DNA from: JAKEFM01 sp035695825
GTDB lineage: Bacteria > Planctomycetota > UBA1135 > JAKEFM01
Length of the DNA: 64,000 nucleotides
Reading direction: 5' to 3'
Assembly: GCA_035695825.1 (NCBI GenBank)
Contig: DASRRH010000025.1
Coordinates: 1-64,000, forward strand
The translations under genes and the position numbers were made by a program. The notes beneath the pieces were generated by a model. It saw only the letters and a list, made by a program, of their open reading frames with translations. It was not told the origin of the DNA and ran no database searches. This document shows positions 32,713 through 40,756 of the stretch, one piece after another. How positions within the stretch are numbered: the stretch's first letter is position 1; each line of letters begins with the position of its first letter.

Positions 32713-33585
32713 CCGGGCCACCCGGTCGATCCCGGCGAGGTCGCGGCGGAAGGAGATCCCCCCGAGCCCCGCGCGGAGGAGCTCGGCCTCGACGGCGGCG
32801 CGCGTCCCCGCGGCGATCTCGAGGAGGAGGACGCCCCCCGGTCGGAGAGCGCGCGCGGCGCCCGCCGCGAGCGCCCGCACGAGGGCGAGGGGATCGCCCG
32901 CGGGGGCGAAGACCGCTTCGGCCGGCTCGTGATCGCGGACCTCCGGAGGAAGGGAGCCCCTCTCCGCCGGATCGACGTAGGGAGGGTTCGAGACGACCAG
33001 GTCGAGGCTTCGCCCCTGAAACGCCTCGAGGAGGTCGGCCCGGGCGAAGGCGACGCGGCCGAGGACGCCGTGCGCCGAGGCGTTCTCCCGGGCGAGGGCG
33101 AGCGCCGGGCCCGACCGGTCCGTCGCGACCACGCGCGCCGAGGGAACTCCTCGCGCGAGCGCCACGGCGATGCAGCCGCTCCCCGTTCCGACGTCCGCCG
33201 CCAGGGTCGTTTCCCCCGCCGCCGCGCGCCCCCGCGCGATCGCGAGCGCCTCCTCGACCAGGATTTCCGTCTCGGGCCGAGGGATCAATACGTCCGGGCT
33301 CACGCGGAACCGGAGCGAGAAGAACTCCCGCTCCCCGGTCAGGTACGCGACGGGAACCCGATCGCCCCGGCGTCGCACGACCGCGCGGTAGGCCTCGACC
33401 TCTCCCGCGGCGAGCGAGCGCCCATGCTCGAGGTAGAGGTCGAGCCGGCGGACCCCGAGGACGTGGGCGAGGAGGACCTCCGCGTCGAGGCGGGCGGAGG
33501 GGATGCCGCGCGCGGCGAGATACGCGCTCGCGCGGAGCACGAACTCGAGGAGGGTCCGGGGTCCCTCCCCCCCGGAACGGCTCAT
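32698..33585 (-). CDS. prmC: Peptide chain release factor N5-glutamine methyltransferase
   Basis: Methylates the Gln of the GGQ motif in RF1 and RF2. The 295-residue protein has the helical N-terminal domain (ARLDAEVLLAHVLGVRRLDL), FRVSPDVLIPRPETEILVEE, the SAM loop ADVGTGSGCIAVALA, and the catalytic LVVSNPPYVDP. It follows prfA, its substrate gene, by 19 bp, the standard arrangement. The 3' end overlaps the convergent PilZ gene. Confidence 0.96.
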   Translation of the reverse strand: MSRSGGEGPRTLLEFVLRASAYLAARGIPSARLDAEVLLAHVLGVRRLDLYLEHGRSLAAGEVEAYRAVVRRRGDRVPVAYLTGEREFFSLRFRVSPDVLIPRPETEILVEEALAIARGRAAAGETTLAADVGTGSGCIAVALARGVPSARVVATDRSGPALALARENASAHGVLGRVAFARADLLEAFQGRSLDLVVSNPPYVDPAERGSLPPEVRDHEPAEAVFAPAGDPLALVRALAAGAARALRPGGVLLLEIAAGTRAAVEAELLRAGLGGISFRRDLAGIDRVARSDAV

Positions 33586-33604
33586 GCCGGGGGCCGGGCC
33601 TCCC

Positions 33605-34681
33605 TCACAGTCGGGCGAGCCGCTCTTCCCGGTCCTTCTCGACGAGCGCGTCGAGGACCGGGTCGAGGGAGCCGTCGAGGACCGCCGGCAGGCCGTGGCC
33701 CGTGAACCCGATCCGGTGGTCCGTCACCCGGTCCTGGGGGACGTTGTAGGTCCGGACCCGCTCGTTGCGCTCCCCCGATCCCGCGAGGGACCGCCGCTGC
33801 TCCGCGCGGGCGTTGTCGCGCTGCTCGCGCGCGCTCTCGTAGATGCGCGAGCGCAGGATCCGGAGGGCCCGCGCCTTGTTCTTGTGCTGGGAGCGCTCGT
33901 CCTGGCACTGGACGACGGTTCCCGTCGGGACGTGCGTGATCCGGACCGCGGAGGCGGTCTTGTTCACGTGCTGGCCCCCGGGGCCGCTCGCGCAGAAGGT
34001 GTCGATCCGGAGGTCCTCCTCCCGCAGATCGACCTCGAGCTCCTCGACCTCCGGGAGGACCGCCACGGTCGCCGCCGAGGTGTGGATCCGCCCCTGCCCC
34101 TCCGTCTTCGGGACGCGTTGCACCCGGTGGCCCCCCGACTCGAAGCGCAGCCGCGCGTAGACCCCCTCCCCCGCGATCGCGGCGACGGCCTCGCGCACCC
34201 CGCCGAGGTCGCTCCCCCGCGCGTCGAGGACCTCGAACTTCCACCCCTTCCGCTCCGCGTAGCGCTGGTACATCCGGAGGAGCTCCCCCGCGAAGAGGGA
34301 GGCCTCCTCCCCCCCCGTCCCGGCGCGCACCTCGAGGATCACCCGATCGCGGGAGTCCTCGGGATCGGCCGTGAGGAGGACGCGCAGCTCCTCCTCGAGG
34401 ACGCGCGCGCGGGAGCCGAGCTCCCCGGCCTCCTCGCGCGCGAGCGCGAGGAGCTCGCCGTCCTTCTCCCCCTCGGCGATCTCGCGCGCCTCGGCGAGGC
34501 GGCGCTCGACCTGGCGCAGCTCGCGGAAGCGCCCGACGATCTTCTCGAGGGCGCCGAGCTCCCGGAGGACGGGGACGATCCGCCGGCGGTCCCCCGCGCC
34601 CGAGAGGGAGGCGGCCTCCGTCGCGAGCGCGTCGCGCCGGCGCTCGAGCTCCTCCAGCTTCTGGACCAGGGAGGAGGGCAT
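33605..34681 (-). CDS. prfA: Peptide chain release factor 1
   Basis: Recognises UAA and UAG and triggers peptide release. The 358 residues are full length. The stop-codon reading tripeptide PKT lies in VQRVPKTEGQGRIHTSA, in the position of the PxT motif that marks RF1 rather than RF2, and the catalytic GGQ is in SGPGGQHVNKTASAVRI. It stands between rpmE and prmC in the usual order. Confidence 0.97.
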   Translation of the reverse strand: MPSSLVQKLEELERRRDALATEAASLSGAGDRRRIVPVLRELGALEKIVGRFRELRQVERRLAEAREIAEGEKDGELLALAREEAGELGSRARVLEEELRVLLTADPEDSRDRVILEVRAGTGGEEASLFAGELLRMYQRYAERKGWKFEVLDARGSDLGGVREAVAAIAGEGVYARLRFESGGHRVQRVPKTEGQGRIHTSAATVAVLPEVEELEVDLREEDLRIDTFCASGPGGQHVNKTASAVRITHVPTGTVVQCQDERSQHKNKARALRILRSRIYESAREQRDNARAEQRRSLAGSGERNERVRTYNVPQDRVTDHRIGFTGHGLPAVLDGSLDPVLDALVEKDREERLARL

Positions 34682-34702
34682 GAAAGGGCCCCCCGGCGGA
34701 GA

Positions 34703-34906
34703 TCACTCCGTCATGCCGTACTTCTGACGGAATCGCTCGATCCGCCCGGCCGTGTCGACGAACTTCTGCTTCCCCGTGTAGAAGGGGTGGCACTTCGAGC
34801 AGATCTCGACCGTGAGCTTCTCCACGGTCGCGCGCGTGACGAAGGTCTCGCCGCACCCGCAGCTGATCGTGCAGGTTCGGTAGTCGGGGTGGACGTCGGG
34901 CTTCAT
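34703..34906 (-). CDS. rpmE: 50S ribosomal protein L31, zinc type
   Basis: A 67-residue ribosomal protein with the zinc-binding pattern CGC (Cys16, Cys18) and CSKC (Cys36, Cys39), so it is the zinc-containing form rather than the zinc-free paralogue. HPFYTGKQKFVDTAGRIERF is the conserved core. It lies 21 bp upstream of prfA and is probably transcribed with it. Confidence 0.97.
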   Translation of the reverse strand: MKPDVHPDYRTCTISCGCGETFVTRATVEKLTVEICSKCHPFYTGKQKFVDTAGRIERFRQKYGMTE

Positions 34907-34954
34907 GGGGTTCGACCCGGAGCGAGGCGCCAGAGCCGGGGGAAGGGGCGCAAT

Positions 34955-35557
34955 CTAGCCCCCTCCTCCTGCTTCTTCAATCGCGCGCCCCCCCGGGAGC
35001 GCGAAGCCCGCGCGCCGGAGGAACGAGGCGGCGAGCTCCACGGGGAGCCCGACGACGTTCGTGCGGGAGCCGACGAGCCCCGTCACGAACCGGTCCCCGG
35101 TCTCCTGGATCGCGTACGCCCCCGCCTTCCCCTCCCACTCCCTCGATTCGAGATAGGCCTCGATCTCCGCCGGCGCGATCCGCCGCATCGTCACCTCCGT
35201 CGAGGCGTGGCCGACCTGCCAGGGCCCGTCCGGGGCCCGGCCGACCGCGAGTCCCGTGACGACCCGATGGGTGCTCCCCGAGAGGAGCTCGAGGAACGCC
35301 CGCGCCTCCCCGCGGCCGGAGGGCTTCCCGAGGACCCGCCCGGGCGCGAGCACGATCGTGTCCGCGCCGAGCACGAGCGAGCCGGGGCGCCGCCCCGCGA
35401 CCGCGCGCGCCTTGGCGAGGGCGAGCGCCTCCGCGGCCTCCTCGGGAGAGAGGCTGGGCGGGAACGTCTCGTCGACCTCGGGAGGGACGACCTCGAAGCG
35501 CAGCCCCATCCCCTCGAGCAGCTCCCGGCGGCGCGGCGAGCCGCTCGCGAGGACCAG
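34955..35557 (-). CDS. maf: Maf family nucleotide pyrophosphatase, unusual start
   Basis: Maf proteins hydrolyse non-canonical or modified nucleoside triphosphates. The family hallmark LVLASGSPRRRELLEGMG is encoded at the start of this frame, but it lies upstream of the first ATG (35509). No ATG, GTG or TTG precedes it in frame before a stop. The best start is CTG at 35557, giving 200 residues and the normal N-terminus; CTG at 35581 is an alternative. Other motifs present are LVLGADTIVLAPGRVLGKP, HRVVTGLAV, and EWEGKAGAYAIQ. A sequencing error could also explain it. It sits between the EndoIII-like gene and rpmE. Confidence 0.85.
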   Translation of the reverse strand: MVLASGSPRRRELLEGMGLRFEVVPPEVDETFPPSLSPEEAAEALALAKARAVAGRRPGSLVLGADTIVLAPGRVLGKPSGRGEARAFLELLSGSTHRVVTGLAVGRAPDGPWQVGHASTEVTMRRIAPAEIEAYLESREWEGKAGAYAIQETGDRFVTGLVGSRTNVVGLPVELAASFLRRAGFALPGGRAIEEAGGGG

Positions 35558-35612
35558 GCGCGGGGGCGCGGCCGCGGCCAGGGCGTTTCGGCGGGCGCGG
35601 GGAGCGCCGGCC

Positions 35613-36284
35613 TCAGCCGCGCGAGCGGCCGTACTTGCAGAGCGTCAGCACCTTGCACCGCTCGCACTGGACGACCTTCGGGCCGCACAGCTCCTCCCCG
35701 AGCCGGACGAGGACGGCCTGGAAGGAGGCGAGGTCCTCCTCCGGGGCGATCGACCGGATCCCCTCGAGCGCCTTCGAGGGGGACCCCGTGCGCGAGACGA
35801 TCCCGATCCGCTGGAGGACGCGGCTCATGTTCTGGTGGAAGGCGAGCTCCTCCTTCTCCCGCAGGGAGAGAAGGAACGCGTGGACCATGTAGGCGTCGAG
35901 GACCTCGAGCGACTCGAGGAAGCGCTCCGCCTCCTCGGTCCCTTCCGCCTTGAGCCACTCGAGGGAGAGGCTGTTCTTCTTCTCGAAGATCCGGGAGACG
36001 AGCTTGCGCACCCGCTCGGCCTTCGGTCCGACGTTCCCCTCCTCGAGCGGCTCGAGGGAGCGCTGGATCTCGAAGACCGGGCTCACGCGCAGCTCGTTCC
36101 AGTCGACGAAGTCCCGCCGCAGCCGATCGAGAGCGCCTTGCGCGCGCTGCGGGGGAGCGTCCTTCGCGAGGACGAGGAGGAGCAGCCGATCGAGGAGCGC
36201 GAGGTCCCGCAACGGCGGGAGCTTGCGGTACTCCCGCGCGAGGATCGCGAAGACCTCGGAGGCCTTTTCTCCGACGCCGGGCAA
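35613..36284 (-). CDS. Endonuclease III-like protein with intact FeS loop but degenerate active site
   Basis: A 223-residue helical protein from TTG 36284, 9 bp after rpsP. The C-terminus has Cys200, 207, 210 and 216, exactly the C-x6-C-x2-C-x5-C spacing of the endonuclease III [4Fe-4S] loop. The body aligns roughly in size and helix order with the HhH-GPD fold (VFAILAREYRKLPPL, LERFLESLEVLDAYMVHAFL-like stretch), yet the helix-hairpin-helix LPGVGxKTA with catalytic Lys and the later catalytic Asp are not recognisable. It is probably a structural or DNA-binding descendant rather than an active glycosylase. Family assignment rests on the cysteine spacing and is moderate. Confidence 0.65.
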   Translation of the reverse strand: MPGVGEKASEVFAILAREYRKLPPLRDLALLDRLLLLVLAKDAPPQRAQGALDRLRRDFVDWNELRVSPVFEIQRSLEPLEEGNVGPKAERVRKLVSRIFEKKNSLSLEWLKAEGTEEAERFLESLEVLDAYMVHAFLLSLREKEELAFHQNMSRVLQRIGIVSRTGSPSKALEGIRSIAPEEDLASFQAVLVRLGEELCGPKVVQCERCKVLTLCKYGRSRG

Positions 36285-36293
36285 GGCCGTCCC

Positions 36294-36653
36294 CTACCTC
36301 TCCGACGCGGGGCTCGCCGGGGCGGGCTTCGCCGGGGCGGTCCGGCGCCGGGATCGGCCGCGCTTGCGCGCCGCGCGCCGCCGCAGCTCCCGCGTCGGCG
36401 CGGGCACGAGGATGCCGCGCCCCCGGAGGAACTGGCGGGCGCTGTCGGTCGGGCGAGCGCCCCGGCCGATCCAGAAGCGGATCCGCTCTTCCTTCAGGAT
36501 GAGCCGCTTCTGCTCGTCCGCGACGAGGGGGTCGTAGTGGCCGAGGAGCTCGAGCGTGCGCCCGTCGCGCGGGGCGCGAGCGTCGCACGCGACGAGCCGG
36601 AAGCTCGGGCGGTTCTTCCGCCCCACCTTCTTGAAACGAATCCGCACCGCCAC
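36294..36653 (-). CDS. rpsP: 30S ribosomal protein S16
   Basis: A 119-residue S16 with VAVRIRFKKVGRKNRPSFRL at the start and HYDPL and RFWIGRGARPTDSAR in the core. GTG at 36653 is preferred over the TTG at 36659 because AGGAGG lies 7 nt before the GTG. The C-terminal 40 residues are a basic extension rich in Arg, Ala and Pro, longer than in E. coli S16 (82 residues). It follows ffh as in many genomes, but rimM, trmD and rplS do not follow it. Confidence 0.96.
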   Translation of the reverse strand: MAVRIRFKKVGRKNRPSFRLVACDARAPRDGRTLELLGHYDPLVADEQKRLILKEERIRFWIGRGARPTDSARQFLRGRGILVPAPTRELRRRAARKRGRSRRRTAPAKPAPASPASER

Positions 36654-36660
36654 GATCAAA

Positions 36661-36666
36661 CCTCCT
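36661..36666 (-). promoter_or_regulatory. Ribosome binding site of rpsP
   Basis: AGGAGG on the minus strand, 7 nt before GTG 36653. An in-frame TTG at 36659 would leave almost no spacer, so this site decides the start. Confidence 0.75.
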
Positions 36667-36711
36667 GGTAGGAGAGGACTCGGAACACGGCCGGCGGGGA
36701 CGGCCCCCCGG

Positions 36712-38097
36712 CTACCGCGCGCCCGCCCCGGCGCCGGGAAAGCCCGACCCGGGGGGGAACCCGCGCCGGCGCAACTGCTTCAACATCCGCGAGGCCCCCC
36801 CTCCGCCGGAGAGGAGGGAGCCGACCTCCTTCATCTGCTTGCGCATCGCCCGGTGGGCGTGAAGGAGGTCGTTCACGGCCGACACGGGGTTGCCGGACCC
36901 GCGGGCGATCCGCGCGCGGCGGCCGCCGTCGATCCGGTCGGGGTGCCGGCGCTCCTCCGGGGTCATCGAGAGGAAGATCGACTCCGTCCGCGAGAAGGAG
37001 CGGTCGTCCATCCCCTCGAGGGCGTTCCCGAGGCCGCCGGGGAGGAGCCCCAGCACTTTCTTCAGGGGGCCCATTCTCTTCAATCGCTGGAGATTCTGAA
37101 AGAGGTCCTCCAGGGTGAACTCCCCGGCCGTCAGCTTCTCGAGCTCGGCCTGCGCGTCCTCCTCCCGGATCACCTCCTGGGCCCGCTCGACCAGGCTCAC
37201 GACGTCCCCCATCCCGAGGATGCGGGAGGCCATCCGGTCGGGGTGGAACGGCTCGAGGTCGGCGGTCTTCTCCCCGACCCCGACGAAGAGGATCGGGCAG
37301 CCGACGACGGTGCGCACGGAGAGGGCCGCCCCCCCGCGCGCGTCGCCGTCGAGCTTCGTCAGGATCACGCCGTCGAGGCCGAGCCGGTCGGCGAAGGCGC
37401 GCGCGCTCGCGACGGCGTCCTGCCCCGTCATCGCGTCGAGGACGAGGAGCACGCGGTGCGGCTTCGTCGCCTCCTTCACCTCGGCGATCTCCCGCATCAT
37501 CTCCTCGTCGACGTGGAGGCGCCCGGCCGTGTCGAGGATCGCGACGTCCGCCCCCTCGACCCTCCCTCGCTCGACGCCCCTCCGCGCCACGGCGCTCGCC
37601 CGGACGCCTCCCTCCTCGGAGTAGACCGGAATCCGGAGCGCGGCGCCGAGCGTCTTCAGCTGCTCGACCGCCCCCGGGCGCTTGAGGTCCGCCGCGACGA
37701 GGAGGGTTTTCTTCCCCTTCTTCTGGAGGTGGAGGGCGAGCTTCGCCGCGCTCGTCGTCTTCCCGGAGCCCTGGAGGCCGGCGAGGAGGATCACCGCGGG
37801 GGCCTCCTGCGGGAGCTCGAGCTCCGCCGCCTTTCCCCCGAGCACCTGGACGAGCTCGTCGTGGAAGACCTTGACGATCTGCTGCGAGGGCGCGACCGCC
37901 CGCAGCACCTCCTCCCCCACCGCCCGCGCCTTCACCCGCTCGATCAGATCCTTCACGACCTTGAAGTGGACGTCCGCCTCGAGCAGGGCGACGCGGACCG
38001 CGCGCAACCCTTCCTCGATGTTCGCCTCGGTGAGGCGGCCGTGCCCTCGAAGCTTCTCGAAGGCGCGGGCGAGGGCCGAGGTGAGGGAATCGAACAT
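36712..38097 (-). CDS. ffh: Signal recognition particle protein
   Basis: GTPase of the signal recognition particle that binds signal sequences and 4.5S RNA. From ATG 38097 it is 461 residues: N domain (MFDSLTSALARAFEKLRGHG), G domain with LAGLQGSGKTTSAAKLALHL, DTAGRLHVDEEMM, LTKLDGDARGGAALS and FVGVGEKTADLEPF, and an M domain from about 320 with MGPLKKVLGLLPGG and SMTPEERRHPDRIDGGRRARIARGSG-type RNA-binding region. Full length. The SRP RNA gene is not found in this window. Confidence 0.97.
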   Translation of the reverse strand: MFDSLTSALARAFEKLRGHGRLTEANIEEGLRAVRVALLEADVHFKVVKDLIERVKARAVGEEVLRAVAPSQQIVKVFHDELVQVLGGKAAELELPQEAPAVILLAGLQGSGKTTSAAKLALHLQKKGKKTLLVAADLKRPGAVEQLKTLGAALRIPVYSEEGGVRASAVARRGVERGRVEGADVAILDTAGRLHVDEEMMREIAEVKEATKPHRVLLVLDAMTGQDAVASARAFADRLGLDGVILTKLDGDARGGAALSVRTVVGCPILFVGVGEKTADLEPFHPDRMASRILGMGDVVSLVERAQEVIREEDAQAELEKLTAGEFTLEDLFQNLQRLKRMGPLKKVLGLLPGGLGNALEGMDDRSFSRTESIFLSMTPEERRHPDRIDGGRRARIARGSGNPVSAVNDLLHAHRAMRKQMKEVGSLLSGGGGASRMLKQLRRRGFPPGSGFPGAGAGAR

Positions 38098-38320
38098 GGC
38101 GAGCGGAGGATTCTCCCCCGCCGCCGCCCTCGCCTTCAAGAAACCCCTGGGGAGGTGCGGTCCCGAACCGCGGGGCTCGAACACGGCGATCTCCAGGCTT
38201 CGGCGAATCAGACAGCGCGTCGGACTCCCTGGGCAGTCCCTCCGTCCGGTTACCGCTCGCGCCGGGCCGCCTACTCATGTTCGCGTTGTCCGCCCCCGGC
38301 CGGGGCGGGAGGTTGTAGCG

Positions 38321-38917
38321 GTGGGCGAAAGGGAGCTGTTCCCGTGGGATCCGGGACCTCGAGGGTCGCGGGACGCGAACTCTTGGCTCGAGGCCGCGAA
38401 GCGAATCGTCGCCTCGGTCGTCGCGCAGGGGCTTCGGCGAGAGCAGGACCGGGAGGCGGTCTTCGACCAGGTCATGGGGGAGATCCTCGCGTGCCTTTCC
38501 GCCGGGTCTTGTCCCGACCCGCGGACGGGCGGGCACTTCCTGTCCTGGGTCTACTGGCGCGCCCGATGGCGTCGCGCGGACCGCTTGCGGAGGGACCAGG
38601 TCCGACGCCGCCGCGTCGTGCCGCTCGAAAGGGCCCCAGGCGAGGCGCTCGTCGCTCCAGAAGTCGAGTACGTGTCCTTTCTGCGTGGTCTCGATCTTTC
38701 CTTCCTGCAGAGGTGGATCGATCACCTGCCGAACGAGGGCTGGAAGGCCGAGCTCCACATGTCCTACTTCGAGAGGCTGACGAGCCAGGAGATCGGGAAG
38801 AGGCTCGGCATCCCGCCCGGGACGGTCCGCGCCGACCTCAGCCATGCGCGCGCCGAGCTCAGACGTCTGTACCGGCGGGAATTGCGCCGGCTTCTCGACG
38901 GGGAGAGCCCAGACTAG
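38321..38917 (+). CDS. RNA polymerase sigma-70 family (ECF-like) factor
   Basis: A 198-residue protein from GTG 38321, with GGGAGG 8-9 nt upstream. Region 2 is seen in FLSWVYWRARWRRADRLRRD and region 4 in LTSQEIGKRLGIPPGTVRAD followed by LSHARAELRRLYRR, a clear helix-turn-helix. No region 3 or long N-terminal domain is present, so it is ECF-sized. No anti-sigma factor gene is adjacent. It is divergent from ffh and convergent with a four-gene array of secreted FG-GAP proteins, which could be its targets, though that is only positional. Confidence 0.85.
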   Translation: MGERELFPWDPGPRGSRDANSWLEAAKRIVASVVAQGLRREQDREAVFDQVMGEILACLSAGSCPDPRTGGHFLSWVYWRARWRRADRLRRDQVRRRRVVPLERAPGEALVAPEVEYVSFLRGLDLSFLQRWIDHLPNEGWKAELHMSYFERLTSQEIGKRLGIPPGTVRADLSHARAELRRLYRRELRRLLDGESPD

Positions 38918-38919
38918 AC

Positions 38920-38936
38920 GCGCGGCTACGCCGCGC
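38920..38936. terminator. Possible bidirectional terminator hairpin
   Basis: GCGCGGC (38920-38926), loop TAC, GCCGCGC (38930-38936): a perfect 7-bp stem placed exactly in the 23-bp gap between the convergent sigma-factor and FG-GAP stops. No U tract follows on either strand, so it is terminator-like at best. Confidence 0.4.
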
Positions 38937-38940
38937 ACCT

Positions 38941-40620
38941 CTACTGGATCAGCACCTGCACCCGGTTCAGGACGACGCCGATCGGGACGGCCTGGCCCGG
39001 CTCGAGCGTCGCCCCGGTCGCGTAGACCGTGACCCCGCTGAGCGCGGGGATCGGAGGAATCGGGACGGTAAGCGTCGCGGCGCCGGTCGGCCCGAGCGTC
39101 CCGGCGAGCGCCGCGGCGGAGTCAAAGAAGAGGGCATCCGGGGTGACGGGCACGAAGAACGGGCCGAGCATGAAGCCGTTCGTCCCTGTCGAGAGGGCGA
39201 GGCGAAACGGCCGGTTCGCGCGGGACGGAGTGTTCACCTCGAAGACTGCGGAGCCTCCCGGCGCGAGATTCCCGGTCACCCGGAGGTTCGTCCAGGTGAA
39301 CGCTCGAAACTGCCCGACGTAGGGGCCGGTCACCGTCGGGACCGTTGTTCCGATGTCCTCCTTCCCGTCCCCGTTCACGTCGCCGAGGACGGCCGGGTAC
39401 ATCGGGTTCACGCCGGTGAACACGGTCGTTGCCTGGTACGCGACCGTGGCATCGGCTCCGGAGAGCACGGTCAGCCAGTTGGTTCCCGCCCAGGGGCCAG
39501 ACTCCGTGCCCGTCGTGGCGACGAGCAGGTCGGGGATCCCGTCCCCGGTCGCGTCCTCGAGCCGGTCGATGTCCCACATCCCGCCGAGCCCGTTCACGGA
39601 GAAGAGTACGGCGCCCGTCGCTCCCGAGTGGAAGCGTATCGTCGAACCGGTCGCCGGGAGCGGCGTCGTGCAGCAGTAGGAGTCCACGACGACGTATTCG
39701 GCGTGACCATCCCCGTCGGTGTCGCCGAGGATCTGGACGCTCTGGCCCCTCCAGACGTTGGCCGTCGTCGCGAAGTGTTCGCGGATCATCGAGCCGGTGA
39801 GGCCCGAGTAGACCCTCGCGGCTCCCGCGTTGTAGGCGGCCGTCGGGGGGTAGTAGGTGTACTGGGCGCCGACGATGAAGTCAGGGAATCCGTCTCCGTC
39901 CACGTCCCCGCCACCCGCGGCGATGTTCCCGAACAACTGGTTGCTATGCCATCCTGTGTAGGAGTAGAGCTCCGTGAGACCTATCCCGGAGAGAATCCGG
40001 ACCTTGCCGGTGCACCCATTCCAGCATGGCGCCCCGATCAGGACCTCCTCGGCGCCATCCCCGTCGAGGTCCCCCACGTTCTCCACGGGCACCCCGAAGT
40101 TGCCGCCGGAGCCGTCGGTCGGAGCGAGAACCGTGAGAGGGATACCCTGGGGGAAGGATCGGACTTCCGCGCGTCCTCCGTGTAGAACGGGCGTGCACGA
40201 AATCGCCTGCCAAGCTCCTGCCACGACCTCCTGGCGCACTCCGTCTCCATTGAGGTCAAGCGCGGCACCGTACCTTCCGTATAGCTCCCCCTCATTGAAG
40301 ACGAAGGGGCAGCCGGCCGTCTGCTGCGGCATCCCCACCCATTCCTGCCGAATCTGGCCGCTCCTTCCCTCCATGATCCGTAGCCACCCGGGCGCCGGAT
40401 TCCCGGTGTTCGTCCCGCCGTGGATCGCGTACTCCGCGTAGCCGTCGCCGTCGAGGTCGGCCAGGCGGTACGTACGGATGATGGGATCGAAACCCGGGCC
40501 TGCGGAGACCCAGAGGTAGGACGCCGCCGTGAAAAGGTCCTGCCCCGAGGAGGAGCCCGGGGCAGGAGCCATGGCCGCGGCGAAGAGCGCCCCGAAGGGA
40601 GTCAGGAGGGGTCGATTCAT
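38941..40620 (-). CDS. Secreted FG-GAP protein, array copy 1
   Basis: A 559-residue exported protein with signal peptide MNRPLLTPFGALFAAAMAPA. Seven FG-GAP-type calcium loops can be counted (for example DLDGDGYAEY, DLNGDGVRQEV, DVDGDGFPDF, DATGDGIPDL, DVNGDGKEDI), enough for one seven-bladed propeller, followed by a C-terminal beta domain ending GVVLNRVQVLIQ. A conserved DSYCCTTPLP has a vicinal Cys pair. The C-terminal half is almost identical to copy 4, also at silent sites. The Shine-Dalgarno seen before copy 4 (AGGAGG) is GGGCAG here, so translation may be weak. Upstream lies a decayed end of a beta-helix gene. Confidence 0.85.
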   Translation of the reverse strand: MNRPLLTPFGALFAAAMAPAPGSSSGQDLFTAASYLWVSAGPGFDPIIRTYRLADLDGDGYAEYAIHGGTNTGNPAPGWLRIMEGRSGQIRQEWVGMPQQTAGCPFVFNEGELYGRYGAALDLNGDGVRQEVVAGAWQAISCTPVLHGGRAEVRSFPQGIPLTVLAPTDGSGGNFGVPVENVGDLDGDGAEEVLIGAPCWNGCTGKVRILSGIGLTELYSYTGWHSNQLFGNIAAGGGDVDGDGFPDFIVGAQYTYYPPTAAYNAGAARVYSGLTGSMIREHFATTANVWRGQSVQILGDTDGDGHAEYVVVDSYCCTTPLPATGSTIRFHSGATGAVLFSVNGLGGMWDIDRLEDATGDGIPDLLVATTGTESGPWAGTNWLTVLSGADATVAYQATTVFTGVNPMYPAVLGDVNGDGKEDIGTTVPTVTGPYVGQFRAFTWTNLRVTGNLAPGGSAVFEVNTPSRANRPFRLALSTGTNGFMLGPFFVPVTPDALFFDSAAALAGTLGPTGAATLTVPIPPIPALSGVTVYATGATLEPGQAVPIGVVLNRVQVLIQ

Positions 40621-40633
40621 GCGGGCTGCCCGA

Positions 40634-40735
40634 TCAGTTCGGTCTCTCGTAGCACGTGCAATCGCCCCGGTCACCTGAGAGATCCCCGTTCGGACCGTTC
40701 AAGCTGAGGTCCATCACGCATGCGGACCCCTCGAG
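40634..40735 (-). pseudogene. Decayed 3' end of a second beta-helix gene
   Basis: Read on the minus strand, these 102 bases give 33 residues and a stop that align without gaps to the last 33 residues of the beta-helix protein at 45999-48110: both start LEG, share a central GPNG and end CYERPN. About half of the residues differ, so the copy has decayed. The stop lies 14 bases before the start of FG-GAP copy 1, the same distance as between the intact beta-helix gene and copy 4. Confidence 0.72.
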
Positions 40736-40756
40736 ACCCCGTCGCGGCGGGTGTTC

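Noticed and set aside
38098..38320. Possible SRP RNA or other structured RNA in the gap upstream of ffh
   Set aside because: Several stems can be drawn, but the conserved GGAAG/AGCAGCC core of SRP RNA is absent on both strands.
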